The notes beneath the pieces are model-generated. The model searched no databases and was not told the DNA's origin. It saw only the letters and a list, made by a program, of their open reading frames with translations. From CALLVF01 sp964632205 (GTDB lineage Bacteria > Patescibacteriota > Microgenomatia > UBA1406 > GWC2-37-13): a stretch of DNA of 64,000 nucleotides. Both the position numbers and the translations under genes were made by a program. Positions 34,662-43,419 of the stretch are shown here, piece by piece. Where the stretch lies: NCBI GenBank assembly GCA_964632205.1, contig CAZWBE010000001.1, positions 62,001 to 126,000 of the forward strand, written 5' to 3'. Each line of letters opens with the position of its first letter. Position 1 is the stretch's first letter.

Positions 34662-35884
34662 TTGTTAATTTTTTTTAAAAGATAATTACTTAAATCATCT
34701 ATGGTGATTATCCCCACTAATTGTTTCTTTTCATTAACCACCGGTAAAGCTTGTAAATTATATTTTAACATTTTCAAAATGACTAGCTCCTCGGGGGTTG
34801 ATAAGTGAACAACAATTAAATTTTGGTGCATAAATCTTAAAACTGGTGTCTCTAAATCCTGAAGTAACAATTCATGCAAATTAAAGACGCCGATTAATTG
34901 ATTTTGAGCATTTACCACATATACGGTCGTTAAAAAGGAATAATCAGCTGTTTGCTTTTTAATTAATTGAAGAACCTCTTTTACTTTTACTTCCGGGGTA
35001 ACTTGTACATACTCCGTAGTCATCAGTTTTCCAACCGGTGTCTGAGAAAGATTCATTAAGTAAATAATTTCCTTTTTCTTGTCCTCAGATAAATCATTAA
35101 TAATCTGGTCTCTTTTTTTTTGACTTAAACTAAACAAAATATCTACGGCTTCATCAGGATCCAAATAGTTAATAAACTTGACTGCTTCAGCAATCTTTAA
35201 TTTGTTAAAAAAAGACAATTGATAAGATAAATTTAACTCTTTGATAATCTCAGCGGCTTTTCTTTCATCAAGAAGATTAATAATCTTTTTGGCACTATCA
35301 ATATTTGTTCTTTGCAGGTAATCAGCTAAATCCTCAGGAAGCAATCGGGAAAGCTTGCTTTCTTCGTATTTCAGCGCTACCACACCCCTTGTTAATTCCA
35401 AGGGTTGAATGTCGGCCCAAGATAGAAATCTTGACTCAATTCTAAATTTAAATAACTCAAAAAACCTAACAAAAAAATCCTCTAAACCTAATCTTCTTAA
35501 TATACCTAATAATCCTACCTCAACTCCCATTAAATATAAATTACCAGAGGCTTCTTGAATACAAACATCATTAACTCTTATTAGTTTATTACCAGCAATA
35601 TCAATTATCTGTTTGTCAAGTAAATTTCTTAAAACAAATAACTCATTAGCTTCTAGATTGGTCGTTTGATAACTTTTTCTTATTTTTATTGTTAAATTTT
35701 GACTAATGTTGCTTACGAATTTATAAGGAATGATTAAAATTTCTTTATTATCTTTTTTAATTAAAAGTTTAGTTATCTTAGGTTCAAGATGGGAAACCAA
35801 AAAAACAAAATCATCTAATTTACCAACGCGGAGACCATCTTCAGTTATTACTGGTTTATTGAAAATTTTTGAAAAGAATATCAT
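34658..35884 (-). CDS. PRC-barrel, MgtE_N and CBS domain protein
   Basis: 408 residues without any membrane helix. Residues 1-55 and about 90-140 resemble PRC barrels (EDGLRVGKLDDFVFLV; NKLIRVNDVCI). Residues 180-270 form the MgtE_N superhelix (LLPEDLADYLQR; LDPDEAVDILFSLSQ). Two CBS motifs end the protein (LMTTEYVQVTPEVKVKEVL; ALPVVNEKKQLVGIITIDDL). It is MgtE's cytosolic sensor without the channel, translationally coupled to an NRAMP-like transporter, so it probably senses Mg2+ or adenine nucleotides and gates that partner. Confidence 0.8.
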   Translation of the reverse strand: MIFFSKIFNKPVITEDGLRVGKLDDFVFLVSHLEPKITKLLIKKDNKEILIIPYKFVSNISQNLTIKIRKSYQTTNLEANELFVLRNLLDKQIIDIAGNKLIRVNDVCIQEASGNLYLMGVEVGLLGILRRLGLEDFFVRFFELFKFRIESRFLSWADIQPLELTRGVVALKYEESKLSRLLPEDLADYLQRTNIDSAKKIINLLDERKAAEIIKELNLSYQLSFFNKLKIAEAVKFINYLDPDEAVDILFSLSQKKRDQIINDLSEDKKKEIIYLMNLSQTPVGKLMTTEYVQVTPEVKVKEVLQLIKKQTADYSFLTTVYVVNAQNQLIGVFNLHELLLQDLETPVLRFMHQNLIVVHLSTPEELVILKMLKYNLQALPVVNEKKQLVGIITIDDLSNYLLKKINK

Positions 35885-35898
35885 TAAAATAATTATAT

Positions 35899-36528
35899 TT
35901 ATAAAATAAACTTCTTTTTATTTTTTATTTTTTTTAATTCTATCAAAATTTTTCGCAAGAGGGGGTTTTTTATGTAAATCTCTCCCGCTACCCAAAAACC
36001 CTTCAGAACTTCTGCGGGCACTCCCCGTAATTGATACTCTAGGGCTTGGTGAATATTGGCTAATTTACCAATCTGAAATAAAATGTCCGAATACATTGAG
36101 GCATTTTTACTATTTTCAAAAGAATGTTCTTTCCATAATTGATAAATTTCCGGTAAATTCAGACTTTTCGCTAATTCTTTCATGAATTTCTCTTGTTCCT
36201 TTATTCTAAATTTTATTGCGTCTATTTTCTCAAATTTGTTGTGATCAATATATCTTATCGCTGTTTCTTTGGTTAGTCCTTCACTAATAGGATCGCCAAA
36301 AATCCCCTCGGCAAAATCATGAAATAAGGCCATTGCCACTAATTTTTCTCTATTTAAATTTAAAAGCGGCGCGACTACAAAACAAATCATCGCTACCCTA
36401 AAGATATGCTCAGCGACTGATTCCGGATCAGGAGTTTTCCTCTCAAGCCAACCAGATCTTTTTAACCATTTTAATTTACCCAAAAGAAAAAGATAATTAA
36501 TTATCTTTTTAATTTTTATATCTTTCAC
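35899..36528 (-). CDS. HD-domain hydrolase, YfbR/HDDC2-like
   Basis: The 209-residue protein has SVAEHIFRVAMICFV and MALFHDFAEGIFGDP, the H...HD metal site of YfbR/HDDC2-type 5'-deoxynucleotidases. These remove phosphate from dNMPs. The start is GTG at 36528. It is first in the operon that leads to the Mg-sensor, NRAMP-like and SAM-hydrolase genes, with 14 bases to the next gene. The nucleotidase activity is a family-level inference. Confidence 0.7.
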   Translation of the reverse strand: MKDIKIKKIINYLFLLGKLKWLKRSGWLERKTPDPESVAEHIFRVAMICFVVAPLLNLNREKLVAMALFHDFAEGIFGDPISEGLTKETAIRYIDHNKFEKIDAIKFRIKEQEKFMKELAKSLNLPEIYQLWKEHSFENSKNASMYSDILFQIGKLANIHQALEYQLRGVPAEVLKGFWVAGEIYIKNPLLRKILIELKKIKNKKKFIL

Positions 36529-36565
36529 AATAAAATCTGAAAATGAATTTTATTATTTTTATTAT

Positions 36566-36581
36566 ATTATACAATATTATA
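36566..36581 (-). promoter_or_regulatory. Two tandem -10 boxes before the HD operon
   Basis: Two perfect TATAAT hexamers on the minus strand (36576-36581 and 36566-36571) lie 38-48 bases ahead of the GTG start. No strong -35 is visible. Confidence 0.4.
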
Positions 36582-36675
36582 CAAAAAGGGTTGAAAGAGG
36601 ATAAAGAAAGTTATTTCTTTTTTATCTTAAACGTTTGTTTTTAGCGATAAAAATTATTACTCATATTATTTTGTT

Positions 36676-36684
36676 TGCTATAAT
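36676..36684 (+). promoter_or_regulatory. Extended -10 box for the tRNA pair
   Basis: TGC followed by TATAAT (36679-36684), about 21 bases before the tRNA-Ile gene. Confidence 0.5.
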
Positions 36685-36705
36685 TTATATAATTGTTATA
36701 TACAA

Positions 36706-36777
36706 GGGCACGTAGTTTAACGGCAAAACACTTCTCTGATAAAGAAGAGACCGATGGTTCGACTCCATCCGTGCCCA
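36706..36777 (+). tRNA. tRNA-Ile (anticodon GAT)
   Basis: 72-base cloverleaf: acceptor GGGCACG/CGTGCCC, anticodon stem CTTCT/AGAAG with loop CTGATAA (GAT), T arm with GGTTCGACTCC. No encoded CCA. It is not inside an rRNA operon, where this tRNA is often found. Confidence 0.95.
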
Positions 36778-36784
36778 CTCTCTT

Positions 36785-36857
36785 GGTCGCTTAGCTCAAC
36801 GGTAAGAGCGTCTGATTTACATTCAGAAGGTTGGGGGTTCAAATCCCTCAGCGACCA
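36785..36857 (+). tRNA. tRNA-Val (anticodon TAC)
   Basis: 73-base cloverleaf: acceptor GGTCGCT/AGCGACC, anticodon stem TCTGA/TCAGA with loop TTTACAT (TAC), T arm GGTTCAAATCC. No encoded CCA. Seven bases separate it from tRNA-Ile, so the two share a transcript. Confidence 0.95.
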
Positions 36858-37021
36858 CTAATATTACTTTTTCTGCAAACACATAACCCCACTTTTTTTT
36901 CCTAATAATATTATTTTTTTACTGAGCTCTATTTATTCTTAATAAATCTCATTATTAGATAGGTAAAAAGCTTTCCCTAAAATGAGAGACAGCCAAAATT
37001 TTAACCGAAACAAAAGAGTTA

Positions 37022-38434
37022 TTATAAAACGTATTTCAAGACCGAAGGTTTAAAACCAATCGACAATAAGTATTCATTTACTTTCCTCCTTTCACTCTCA
37101 AAAATCCTCAATACTCTTCTTCTCAAAGAAGAGGGAAGAGATAAAGATGAATGAATACTAAAATATTCTTTTATCAGTTCTTTTTCCCTTTTTTTTGCTT
37201 CTGCTAAGAACAATCTTTTAAATTTTTCCATTAATTCACCTTTAACACCATTTTTCCAGGCTAAATAAAAAGCCAACAATTGCTCATCTCTCCCTAAACC
37301 ACTTCCTCCATAACTACTTTCTACATCTTTGTTAAACAAAACATAAAACCTCTCCTTTTTAAAATTAAGCATTTCATTATTGTAAAAACCCACTCTTTCG
37401 GGAGATATTTTTAGGGCTTTAAAAAAAATATACATTCGGGCACATTTCTCACAAACCCCGCACCAGCGTCTTTTTTTTGCTTCTTCCTCCTCAGAGAAAC
37501 AAGACATTTGAAAGGTACCTAATCGGCCATACCGGCGATGAAGAATATAAGTAATAAAAATCTCATGAATCGGTTCAACTAAACTACCAATATTGGTGGA
37601 AATAAAAAATAGTTTGGGGATATTCTGTAAAAGTTGCATTGCTTTAACACTTTGTTCAAATACAGGATTAATATAGTAACCCTCTTTATCTTTAACATAA
37701 AAATTACAACTTTGTTCATTGCCAAAAAAAACATATTTGGCCTGATAATAGAAATAGTAGGGAAGAAGGGTAAAGGCATATTGAGAAAGAATAATATCCC
37801 ATCCCCAATATAAGCCAGCATCCTCTCTTAATTTTCCTACCGACAAAGGGAAAAACTCTATTTCTTTGTTGAATTGTTTAAAAAATTTATCAGCTAATTT
37901 TTTCTTATGTCTGTTTTCGAAAGCACTCTGAGGTTCCTTAATAAAAATAGGAAAAAAAGACACTCCTAAATCTTTTAATAATCCTAAAGTTAGAAGGCTC
38001 TCTTTACCAAAGGAAAATAAAACCAAGGCATTGTTTTTTAACCTTCTTTTTACTTTTTTTCCGGAGTAAAAAAAATTTAATGATTTAAATTGAGCTTGAA
38101 AACTTGCATTGTAAAAATCTTTTAAAATAGAAGAAGTTGTTAGATTTTTGTTTTCAAAAATATTCATCGGTATAGTATAAAGAAGCATTTTAAAAAAAAC
38201 TGTTTCAATAGGTGGATGAGGATAATGATAAATTACCGGTGTGTTGTAAATTAAGGGAAGATGCCAGGTAGAAATATAAGCTAAACTATCAGCAAAAACT
38301 CGATGTAATGATTTGGGTAGCTTTTCCCAAACATGAGAGGGGTAATTAATTAGATACCGATTTTTCTTAATCTTTATTTCAACACCACTTTTTTTTAATT
38401 TTCTAAAAACATGGATCGCTTTATTTTTCTCCAT
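37022..38434 (-). CDS. PP-loop ATPase-like protein resembling MurL (UDP-MurNAc-L-Ala-L-Glu epimerase)
   Basis: The 470-residue protein has no membrane helix or signal. Near residue 138 it reads ALVLFSFGKESLLTLGLLKD, a PP-loop-like nucleotide site; FFGNEQSCN lies near 240. The block SLVEPIHEIFITYILHRRYG then precedes SCF and RRWCGVCEKCARMY, followed by a Gly/Asp-rich stretch with GLGRDEQLLA. From memory, MurL epimerases have the same order: GGxDS loop, NEWS-like motif, SCNR, then WCGxCxKC. MurL converts the L-Glu of the peptidoglycan precursor to D-Glu with ATP. The match is partial and made without alignment, so another PP-loop function (sulfur or amide chemistry) is possible. Confidence 0.45.
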   Translation of the reverse strand: MEKNKAIHVFRKLKKSGVEIKIKKNRYLINYPSHVWEKLPKSLHRVFADSLAYISTWHLPLIYNTPVIYHYPHPPIETVFFKMLLYTIPMNIFENKNLTTSSILKDFYNASFQAQFKSLNFFYSGKKVKRRLKNNALVLFSFGKESLLTLGLLKDLGVSFFPIFIKEPQSAFENRHKKKLADKFFKQFNKEIEFFPLSVGKLREDAGLYWGWDIILSQYAFTLLPYYFYYQAKYVFFGNEQSCNFYVKDKEGYYINPVFEQSVKAMQLLQNIPKLFFISTNIGSLVEPIHEIFITYILHRRYGRLGTFQMSCFSEEEEAKKRRWCGVCEKCARMYIFFKALKISPERVGFYNNEMLNFKKERFYVLFNKDVESSYGGSGLGRDEQLLAFYLAWKNGVKGELMEKFKRLFLAEAKKREKELIKEYFSIHSSLSLPSSLRRRVLRIFESERRKVNEYLLSIGFKPSVLKYVL

Positions 38435-38647
38435 CGAAATATATATTCCTTAAAAATAATACTTTTAATTTAAAATTTCAATCGGGTTTTAACAAACCAT
38501 TATTGTCTACTTAAATCATAACCTTAAAAAGATTAAATAAAGAAAACTGGCTTTACTCGTATTATTGTAGTAATTTAATTTCTATACATTATTAAATATT
38601 TTTTCCATTTGTCAAGAGATTTATTAAAAAGAAGAAAATAAAAAAGA

Positions 38648-39679
38648 CTATTTCCGCTCAAACTTCCACATGGGGCGAGGGAAGAAATATTTATGCTTCC
38701 ACTGATAGTCTTCTTGCATACAATCAATTAAATTAGCATTCATCATTAAAGCTCTTTCAAATTCTAAATAGGTAATGAAAACACTTATGCCGGGGAATCT
38801 TTGTAAATCGCTTGCTCCTGTCAAAAGATAAAAGATATTTTTATAGTAAGCAGCAATATCATAAACCACCAAATAATTTTGAATATAGACAAGAAAGGTA
38901 AGAATTTGATAGCGACCAGCATGCTTATAAATTCTTTCAAAAGTCAACATTCGCTCTTTTTTGCGATATTCCGATTGATCCTTTCTTTCAAAATCAATAA
39001 TAGATAGTTCCTTTAATTGAGGGAGCAACCGGCTTTGATCACCGGAGATAATTTCTATTCTTGGATTTAAATCAGAAAATCTTTTATAATAATAACGCAA
39101 ATGATGCCGGTGCTTCTTTTCCAACGTTGAAAAAATTTCTTCGATGTTTTTTTTACCCTTCGTTTCTAAAACATATTTTGGCGAATCATTTTTCAATTCC
39201 TTTAGAATGTTTTGACTTAAGTTCTCACCAATAATAGCATTAAGAAAAATCGGTCGAGGAAGGATCCTTATCAAAAGAGGGATAAATCTTTCATCGGTAA
39301 CAAAAAAATGATTGTCTTCCGGCCAAGTCCCCCCAAACCATTCATAACGTTCTTCTTCTTTATTAAACCAGAGAGGTAAAAGCCCAACTGGTTTATGTCC
39401 TAAATATAACGTATAAAAATAAGGTTGATAACCAAATCCTTGCTGCCAAGCTAGACGGAACTCCCAAAGATTAAATAGAGAGTCATCGGAAGAAAATTGA
39501 TTCCAAAGTAAAGCGCACTGGTCCAAATCGGAATGAATTTTTAATTTTAATTGGGAAACTAATTTAGAAAAACCGTTCTCGCAAAACCAACCATTTTTAG
39601 CTGTTCTGGGAAACAAAGAGATTAAAGAAGATTCTACTAAGGGATTACTTGGAGGTTCGATAATCTCATTATTTTCCAT
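38648..39679 (-). CDS. FemAB/CelD-like GNAT acyltransferase
   Basis: A 343-residue soluble protein with LWNQFSSDDSLFNLWEFRLA, the start of the Acetyltransf_6 (BcsL/CelD-like) fold, then HKPVGLLPLW, KKHRHHLRYYYKRF (the helix common in FemAB-like proteins) and GASDLQRFPGISVFITYLEFERAL. Such proteins transfer acyl or aminoacyl groups to peptidoglycan precursors, polysaccharides or lipids. It lies 213 bases upstream of the MurL-like gene on the same strand. The gap between them (38435-38647) shows a TTGACA on the minus strand near 38610 but a weak -10. Substrate unknown. Confidence 0.6.
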   Translation of the reverse strand: MENNEIIEPPSNPLVESSLISLFPRTAKNGWFCENGFSKLVSQLKLKIHSDLDQCALLWNQFSSDDSLFNLWEFRLAWQQGFGYQPYFYTLYLGHKPVGLLPLWFNKEEERYEWFGGTWPEDNHFFVTDERFIPLLIRILPRPIFLNAIIGENLSQNILKELKNDSPKYVLETKGKKNIEEIFSTLEKKHRHHLRYYYKRFSDLNPRIEIISGDQSRLLPQLKELSIIDFERKDQSEYRKKERMLTFERIYKHAGRYQILTFLVYIQNYLVVYDIAAYYKNIFYLLTGASDLQRFPGISVFITYLEFERALMMNANLIDCMQEDYQWKHKYFFPRPMWKFERK

Positions 39680-39737
39680 TTTTTTAGTATATATTTTTTA
39701 TATTAAACTCTCTTCTTAATTTGTCAAGAGGATTTGA

Positions 39738-39743
39738 TATACT
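39738..39743 (+). promoter_or_regulatory. -10 box for the AAA+ gene, leaderless geometry
   Basis: TATACT ends six bases before the ATG at 39750. No -35 at standard spacing. Confidence 0.4.
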
Positions 39744-39749
39744 CAAATT

Positions 39750-42026
39750 ATGAGAAAAAACTTTCCTCAATTTGTCAAGGAAAAAGTTAAAATTTTTTTT
39801 GAAGCAATATTCAATCTTTTTATCTTTTTGCCTTATTTTTTTTCCGTAACCACTCTCCTTAAAACCCTTTTATTCCCTTGGAAAAATCTCATAATTAAAA
39901 AAAGTAAGCGGGGTTTTTCTTTCGATGAATGGCTAAACCGCTTAACCTTCAATACTATCTCCAGAATAATTGGCTTTTTAATGCGATTTAGTTTGCTTTT
40001 TTTTTATGTCCTTCTTCAAATAACTTTTATCGCTTTTCTTCCATTTATCGCCATAATTTATTTTCTTTTTATTCCTCTTTTTTATCTTAAAACCTTATTT
40101 GAAACTCCGGAAGACGAAAAGAAAAAACAAATTAAAGACTGGTTTTTATCGACTCATTTATTAAATTCAGAAAATCAGAAAGCAGTGGAAAATTGGTTTG
40201 AAGAATATTATAAACAACATTACCAAGAACACTGCTGGTGGAAATTATCTAATCTTTTAACTTTCCCTCCGTTAGGCCGCGATTGGGCTGTCGGTTACAC
40301 TCCCACACTTGATAACTATTGTGAAGAGTTAACTTCTCCTCCTTATCAAAAAAAAACCAAAAATATTATCGATCGGGAAAAAGAGATTACCCAAATTGAA
40401 CGAATATTAACAAAAAGCGAAGAAGCCAATGTAATCATCGTAGGAGAAGCAGGGATAGGAAAACATACTATCATTGATGCCTTAGCGAAAAAAATTTATG
40501 AAGGCACTACCAGTAGCATTCTTGCTTACAAAAGGGTGTTGAAAATAAACATGGAAAAAATTTTAAGCCTTAATGATGATAAAAATAAGCAAGAAGCAAT
40601 GCTAGAAGAACTTTTTACCGAAGCAGCTGAGGCCAAAAATATTATTATTTTTATTGATAATTTTGAGAAATATCATGATTTCTATTCCATTATTGAAAAA
40701 TTTGCCAAGACACCACTCGTTCAATTTATCGCTATTACTCTACCGTTTTTTTACCAAAAAATTATTTTTCCTCACGAAAAAATTGTCCAGCTGTTCTCTA
40801 AAATAGATGTTTATGAAGTAACCAAAGAAGAGGCAGAAAAAATACTTTTGAACTTCGCTCTTAATTTAGAAAAACGCTATAAATTAATTATTCCTTATGA
40901 AACGATTAAAGCTCTGATCGAGAAAAGTGACTACTATATTACTTATATTCCCTTTCCTGAAAAAGCCATCCAGCTATTAGATGAGGCTTGTGTTTTGACT
41001 AAAGAGATTTATCACAAAAACAATCAAACGAAAGCGGAAAAAGAAACTTTACCTACTGTTACTCCCGAGATTATTGATAAGGTTCTCTTTGAAAGAACCC
41101 ATATTCCTATCTCAATTACTTCTCAAATGAGAAATAAATTACTACAATTAGAAAATCTTCTTAAGGAAGTAATTATTCATCAAGATGAAGCTATTAATCA
41201 ACTTTCTTCAGCTCTTCATCGGTCATTTATTCTTATTGGTAAAAGAAAAAAACCCTTAGCTAGCTTTCTTTTTTTAGGACCAACTGGGGTAGGAAAAACT
41301 GAAACCGCCAAAACTCTGAGTGAGTTTTTTTTTCAATCTATTACCCCTAAACCCTACCAATCAAGTTCTAACAATTATCAATATTTAATTCGTTTCGACA
41401 TGTCCAATTATCAATTAAAAGAAGATATTCCAAAATTAATTGGTGATATTAAGAGTGATAACCCCGGACTCCTTTCTAGCGCTATTCGCGAACATCCGTA
41501 TGGGGTATTGCTTCTTGATGAGTTAGAAAAAGCTAATCATGATCTTTTAAATATTTTTTTAACAATCATCGATGAGGGTTACTTTACTGATGGTTATGGA
41601 AAAAGAGTTGATTGTAAAAATTTGATCATTATCGCAACCTCAAATGCTGGTAGTGATTATCTATATCAAGAAAAAGGAGAAATATCTAAGGAAAATTTTA
41701 TTGATTACCTTATTAATAACAAATTTTTTTCGCCAGAATTTTTAAATAGGTTTGATGGTATCGTTCTCTTTAAACCTTTAACAAACTTAGCCGTAACAGC
41801 CATTGCTAAAAAAATGCTGATTAAAATAGTTAGGGATATTTATCAAATTCACAAAATAAAATTAGAAGTCTCTGATGAATTCATAAATAATATTGTCAAA
41901 AAAGCTTATCAACCTCAATTCGGTGCCCGACATGTAGAAAGAATTATAAAAACCGAAATCGAAAATAAATTAGCTAAAATAATATTAGAAGGAAAAGCAA
42001 AAGAAGGCGACATTATTCGTTTTTAG
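39750..42026 (+). CDS. Membrane-anchored ClpB/ClpC-like double AAA+ ATPase with degenerate first site
   Basis: 758 residues. The N-terminal 120 hold two hydrophobic regions (about 17-42 and 74-115) instead of the Clp N-domain. D1 has GEAGIGKHT near 231, where the Walker A Thr/Ser after Lys is His, and IIIFIDNFEKYH near 298, where the Walker B Glu is Asn. D2 is intact: FLGPTGVGKTETAKTL near 508 and VLLLDELEKANHDLL near 587, and PEFLNRFDGIV follows the usual arginine-finger region. The loop between Walker B and the finger lacks an IGF/LGF-type ClpP docking motif. D2 probably unfolds or remodels membrane-associated proteins without ClpP, with D1 structural. Confidence 0.8.
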   Translation: MRKNFPQFVKEKVKIFFEAIFNLFIFLPYFFSVTTLLKTLLFPWKNLIIKKSKRGFSFDEWLNRLTFNTISRIIGFLMRFSLLFFYVLLQITFIAFLPFIAIIYFLFIPLFYLKTLFETPEDEKKKQIKDWFLSTHLLNSENQKAVENWFEEYYKQHYQEHCWWKLSNLLTFPPLGRDWAVGYTPTLDNYCEELTSPPYQKKTKNIIDREKEITQIERILTKSEEANVIIVGEAGIGKHTIIDALAKKIYEGTTSSILAYKRVLKINMEKILSLNDDKNKQEAMLEELFTEAAEAKNIIIFIDNFEKYHDFYSIIEKFAKTPLVQFIAITLPFFYQKIIFPHEKIVQLFSKIDVYEVTKEEAEKILLNFALNLEKRYKLIIPYETIKALIEKSDYYITYIPFPEKAIQLLDEACVLTKEIYHKNNQTKAEKETLPTVTPEIIDKVLFERTHIPISITSQMRNKLLQLENLLKEVIIHQDEAINQLSSALHRSFILIGKRKKPLASFLFLGPTGVGKTETAKTLSEFFFQSITPKPYQSSSNNYQYLIRFDMSNYQLKEDIPKLIGDIKSDNPGLLSSAIREHPYGVLLLDELEKANHDLLNIFLTIIDEGYFTDGYGKRVDCKNLIIIATSNAGSDYLYQEKGEISKENFIDYLINNKFFSPEFLNRFDGIVLFKPLTNLAVTAIAKKMLIKIVRDIYQIHKIKLEVSDEFINNIVKKAYQPQFGARHVERIIKTEIENKLAKIILEGKAKEGDIIRF

Positions 42027-42031
42027 ACCAT

Positions 42032-42061
42032 TTGACAAAAAGATATTATAGTTGCTATAAT
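42032..42061 (+). promoter_or_regulatory. Promoter for the Big_1 protein and galU
   Basis: TTGACA (42032-42037) and TATAAT (42056-42061), both perfect, with an 18-base spacer. The start would be near 42068, 14 bases before the ATG at 42082. Confidence 0.75.
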
Positions 42062-42081
42062 CCTTGATACACCTAACAATT

Positions 42082-42495
42082 ATGGATAAAAAACTAACCG
42101 GATTAATATTAATTTTTCTTCTGTGTTTCACTCTTTTTACGAGTATTATTGTCTTTAACAAACCTTTAAGTCGTCTAACTCGAGCTAAAGAAGAATTTAT
42201 TCCCTCCGCTAACACCTCTCTAATCTTTGCTTGGCCTCTTAGTGCTGAAGCGGATGGTAAATCTTTAGTCTCAGTTAATGTTTTTGTTAGAAATGCTAAC
42301 AATACCGCTTTGCCTAATAAAAAAGTCTCTTTAACTAGCAATCTAGGTAAAATTAGCGAAGTTCAACCAATTACCGATAAAACAGGAAAGGCGACTTTTA
42401 ATTTAACCTCTAACTCTCCAGGGATAGCAGAGTTAACTGCTACAGTTGATAATCAAATCCAAATTAAACAAAAAGTTAGCGTTAAATTTGAGTAA
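42082..42495 (+). CDS. Membrane-anchored protein with a bacterial Ig-like (Big_1) domain
   Basis: 138 residues: a short basic start, one membrane helix at about 6-26 (ILIFLLCFTLFTSIIVF), and then one Ig-like repeat. Residues such as VFVRNANNTALPNKKVSLTS, TDKTGKATFNLTS and PGIAELTATVDN are typical of Big_1 (invasin-like) domains. It is probably exposed outside the cell with an uncleaved anchor. A TTG at 42064 would add six residues and was rejected because ATG 42082 follows the promoter best. Confidence 0.75.
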   Translation: MDKKLTGLILIFLLCFTLFTSIIVFNKPLSRLTRAKEEFIPSANTSLIFAWPLSAEADGKSLVSVNVFVRNANNTALPNKKVSLTSNLGKISEVQPITDKTGKATFNLTSNSPGIAELTATVDNQIQIKQKVSVKFE

Positions 42496-42505
42496 TTGTA
42501 ATCGA

Positions 42506-43381
42506 ATGAAAAAAATCACTAAAGTTATTATTCCTGCTGCTGGTTTTGGAACGCGATTTCTGCCCCAAACCAAAGCCATGCCAAAGGAAATGCTACCAAT
42601 TGTTGATAAACCGGTGATTCAATACGTCGTAGAAGAAGCAATAAACGCCGGCATTAAAGACGTAATCATTGTTACTGGTTATACAAAAAGAGCAATCGAG
42701 GATCACTTCGACGTTCCCAATGCCGAACTGGTAAGAAATTTGGAATTAGGAAAAAAGTATCACCTTTTGGAAGAAATAAAAGCGATTTCTGAGATGGCTA
42801 ATTTTATATATATCCGACAAAAGGGGCCATATGGTAATGCCACGCCTGTCAAATCTGCTCAACATCTTATTGGTGACGAACCATTTTTGGTTTTGTGGGG
42901 TGACGACTTTGTTTGGGCTGATCCACCTCGTGCTCGCCAGATGATTGAAGCTTTTTATAAGTACAAAGCGACAATTCTTTGCGGAATTAAAACTAATAAA
43001 AAAGAAGATAAAGAGCGCTATGCTTTTGTCAAAGGCAAAGATTTAGGTGATGGTATCTGGAGAGTTGAACAATTGATAGAAAAACCCGGTGAAGAAAAAG
43101 CACCGTCAGATTTAGCGGTTGTTTCTGGCTACATTCTCACTCCTGATATTTTTCCAATATTAAATCATCAAAAACCAGGTAAAGGAGGAGAATATTATTT
43201 GCCAGAAGCTATTGACATATTAGCTAAAAACCATCCTGTTTATGCGATAGAAATCAAAAATGGTAAATATTATGATACAGGTAACAAATTTGAATATTTA
43301 AAAACAGTAGTTGAGTTTGCTCTTCGTCATAAAGAAATTAATGGAGACTTTCGAGCATTCTTAAAATCGCTTCGATTATAG
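42506..43381 (+). CDS. galU: UTP-glucose-1-phosphate uridylyltransferase
   Basis: MKKITKVIIPAAGFGTRFLP holds the nucleotide-binding GxGTRxLP motif, followed by KAMPKEMLPIVDKPVIQYVVEEA with the catalytic Lys, and later EKPGEEKAPSDLAVVSGYIL. 291 residues is the usual bacterial GalU length. The enzyme makes UDP-glucose for envelope sugars, in keeping with several glycosyltransferases in the window. It starts 11 bases after the Big_1 gene and probably shares its promoter. Confidence 0.95.
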   Translation: MKKITKVIIPAAGFGTRFLPQTKAMPKEMLPIVDKPVIQYVVEEAINAGIKDVIIVTGYTKRAIEDHFDVPNAELVRNLELGKKYHLLEEIKAISEMANFIYIRQKGPYGNATPVKSAQHLIGDEPFLVLWGDDFVWADPPRARQMIEAFYKYKATILCGIKTNKKEDKERYAFVKGKDLGDGIWRVEQLIEKPGEEKAPSDLAVVSGYILTPDIFPILNHQKPGKGGEYYLPEAIDILAKNHPVYAIEIKNGKYYDTGNKFEYLKTVVEFALRHKEINGDFRAFLKSLRL

Positions 43382-43390
43382 TTTCACAAC

Positions 43391-43399
43391 TGGTATAAT
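43391..43399 (+). promoter_or_regulatory. Extended -10 promoter for rpsB
   Basis: TGG directly followed by perfect TATAAT (43394-43399), 20 bases before the rpsB ATG. Confidence 0.55.
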
Positions 43400-43419
43400 A
43401 ATTAATTTAAAATTACCTT

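Noticed and set aside
32605..36528. 23S or 5S rRNA downstream of 16S
   Set aside because: The 3.9 kb after 16S is fully occupied by four protein genes on the other strand with clear family matches.
42064..42081. TTG start extending the Big_1 protein
   Set aside because: It lies upstream of the predicted transcription start and adds a non-signal-like stretch.
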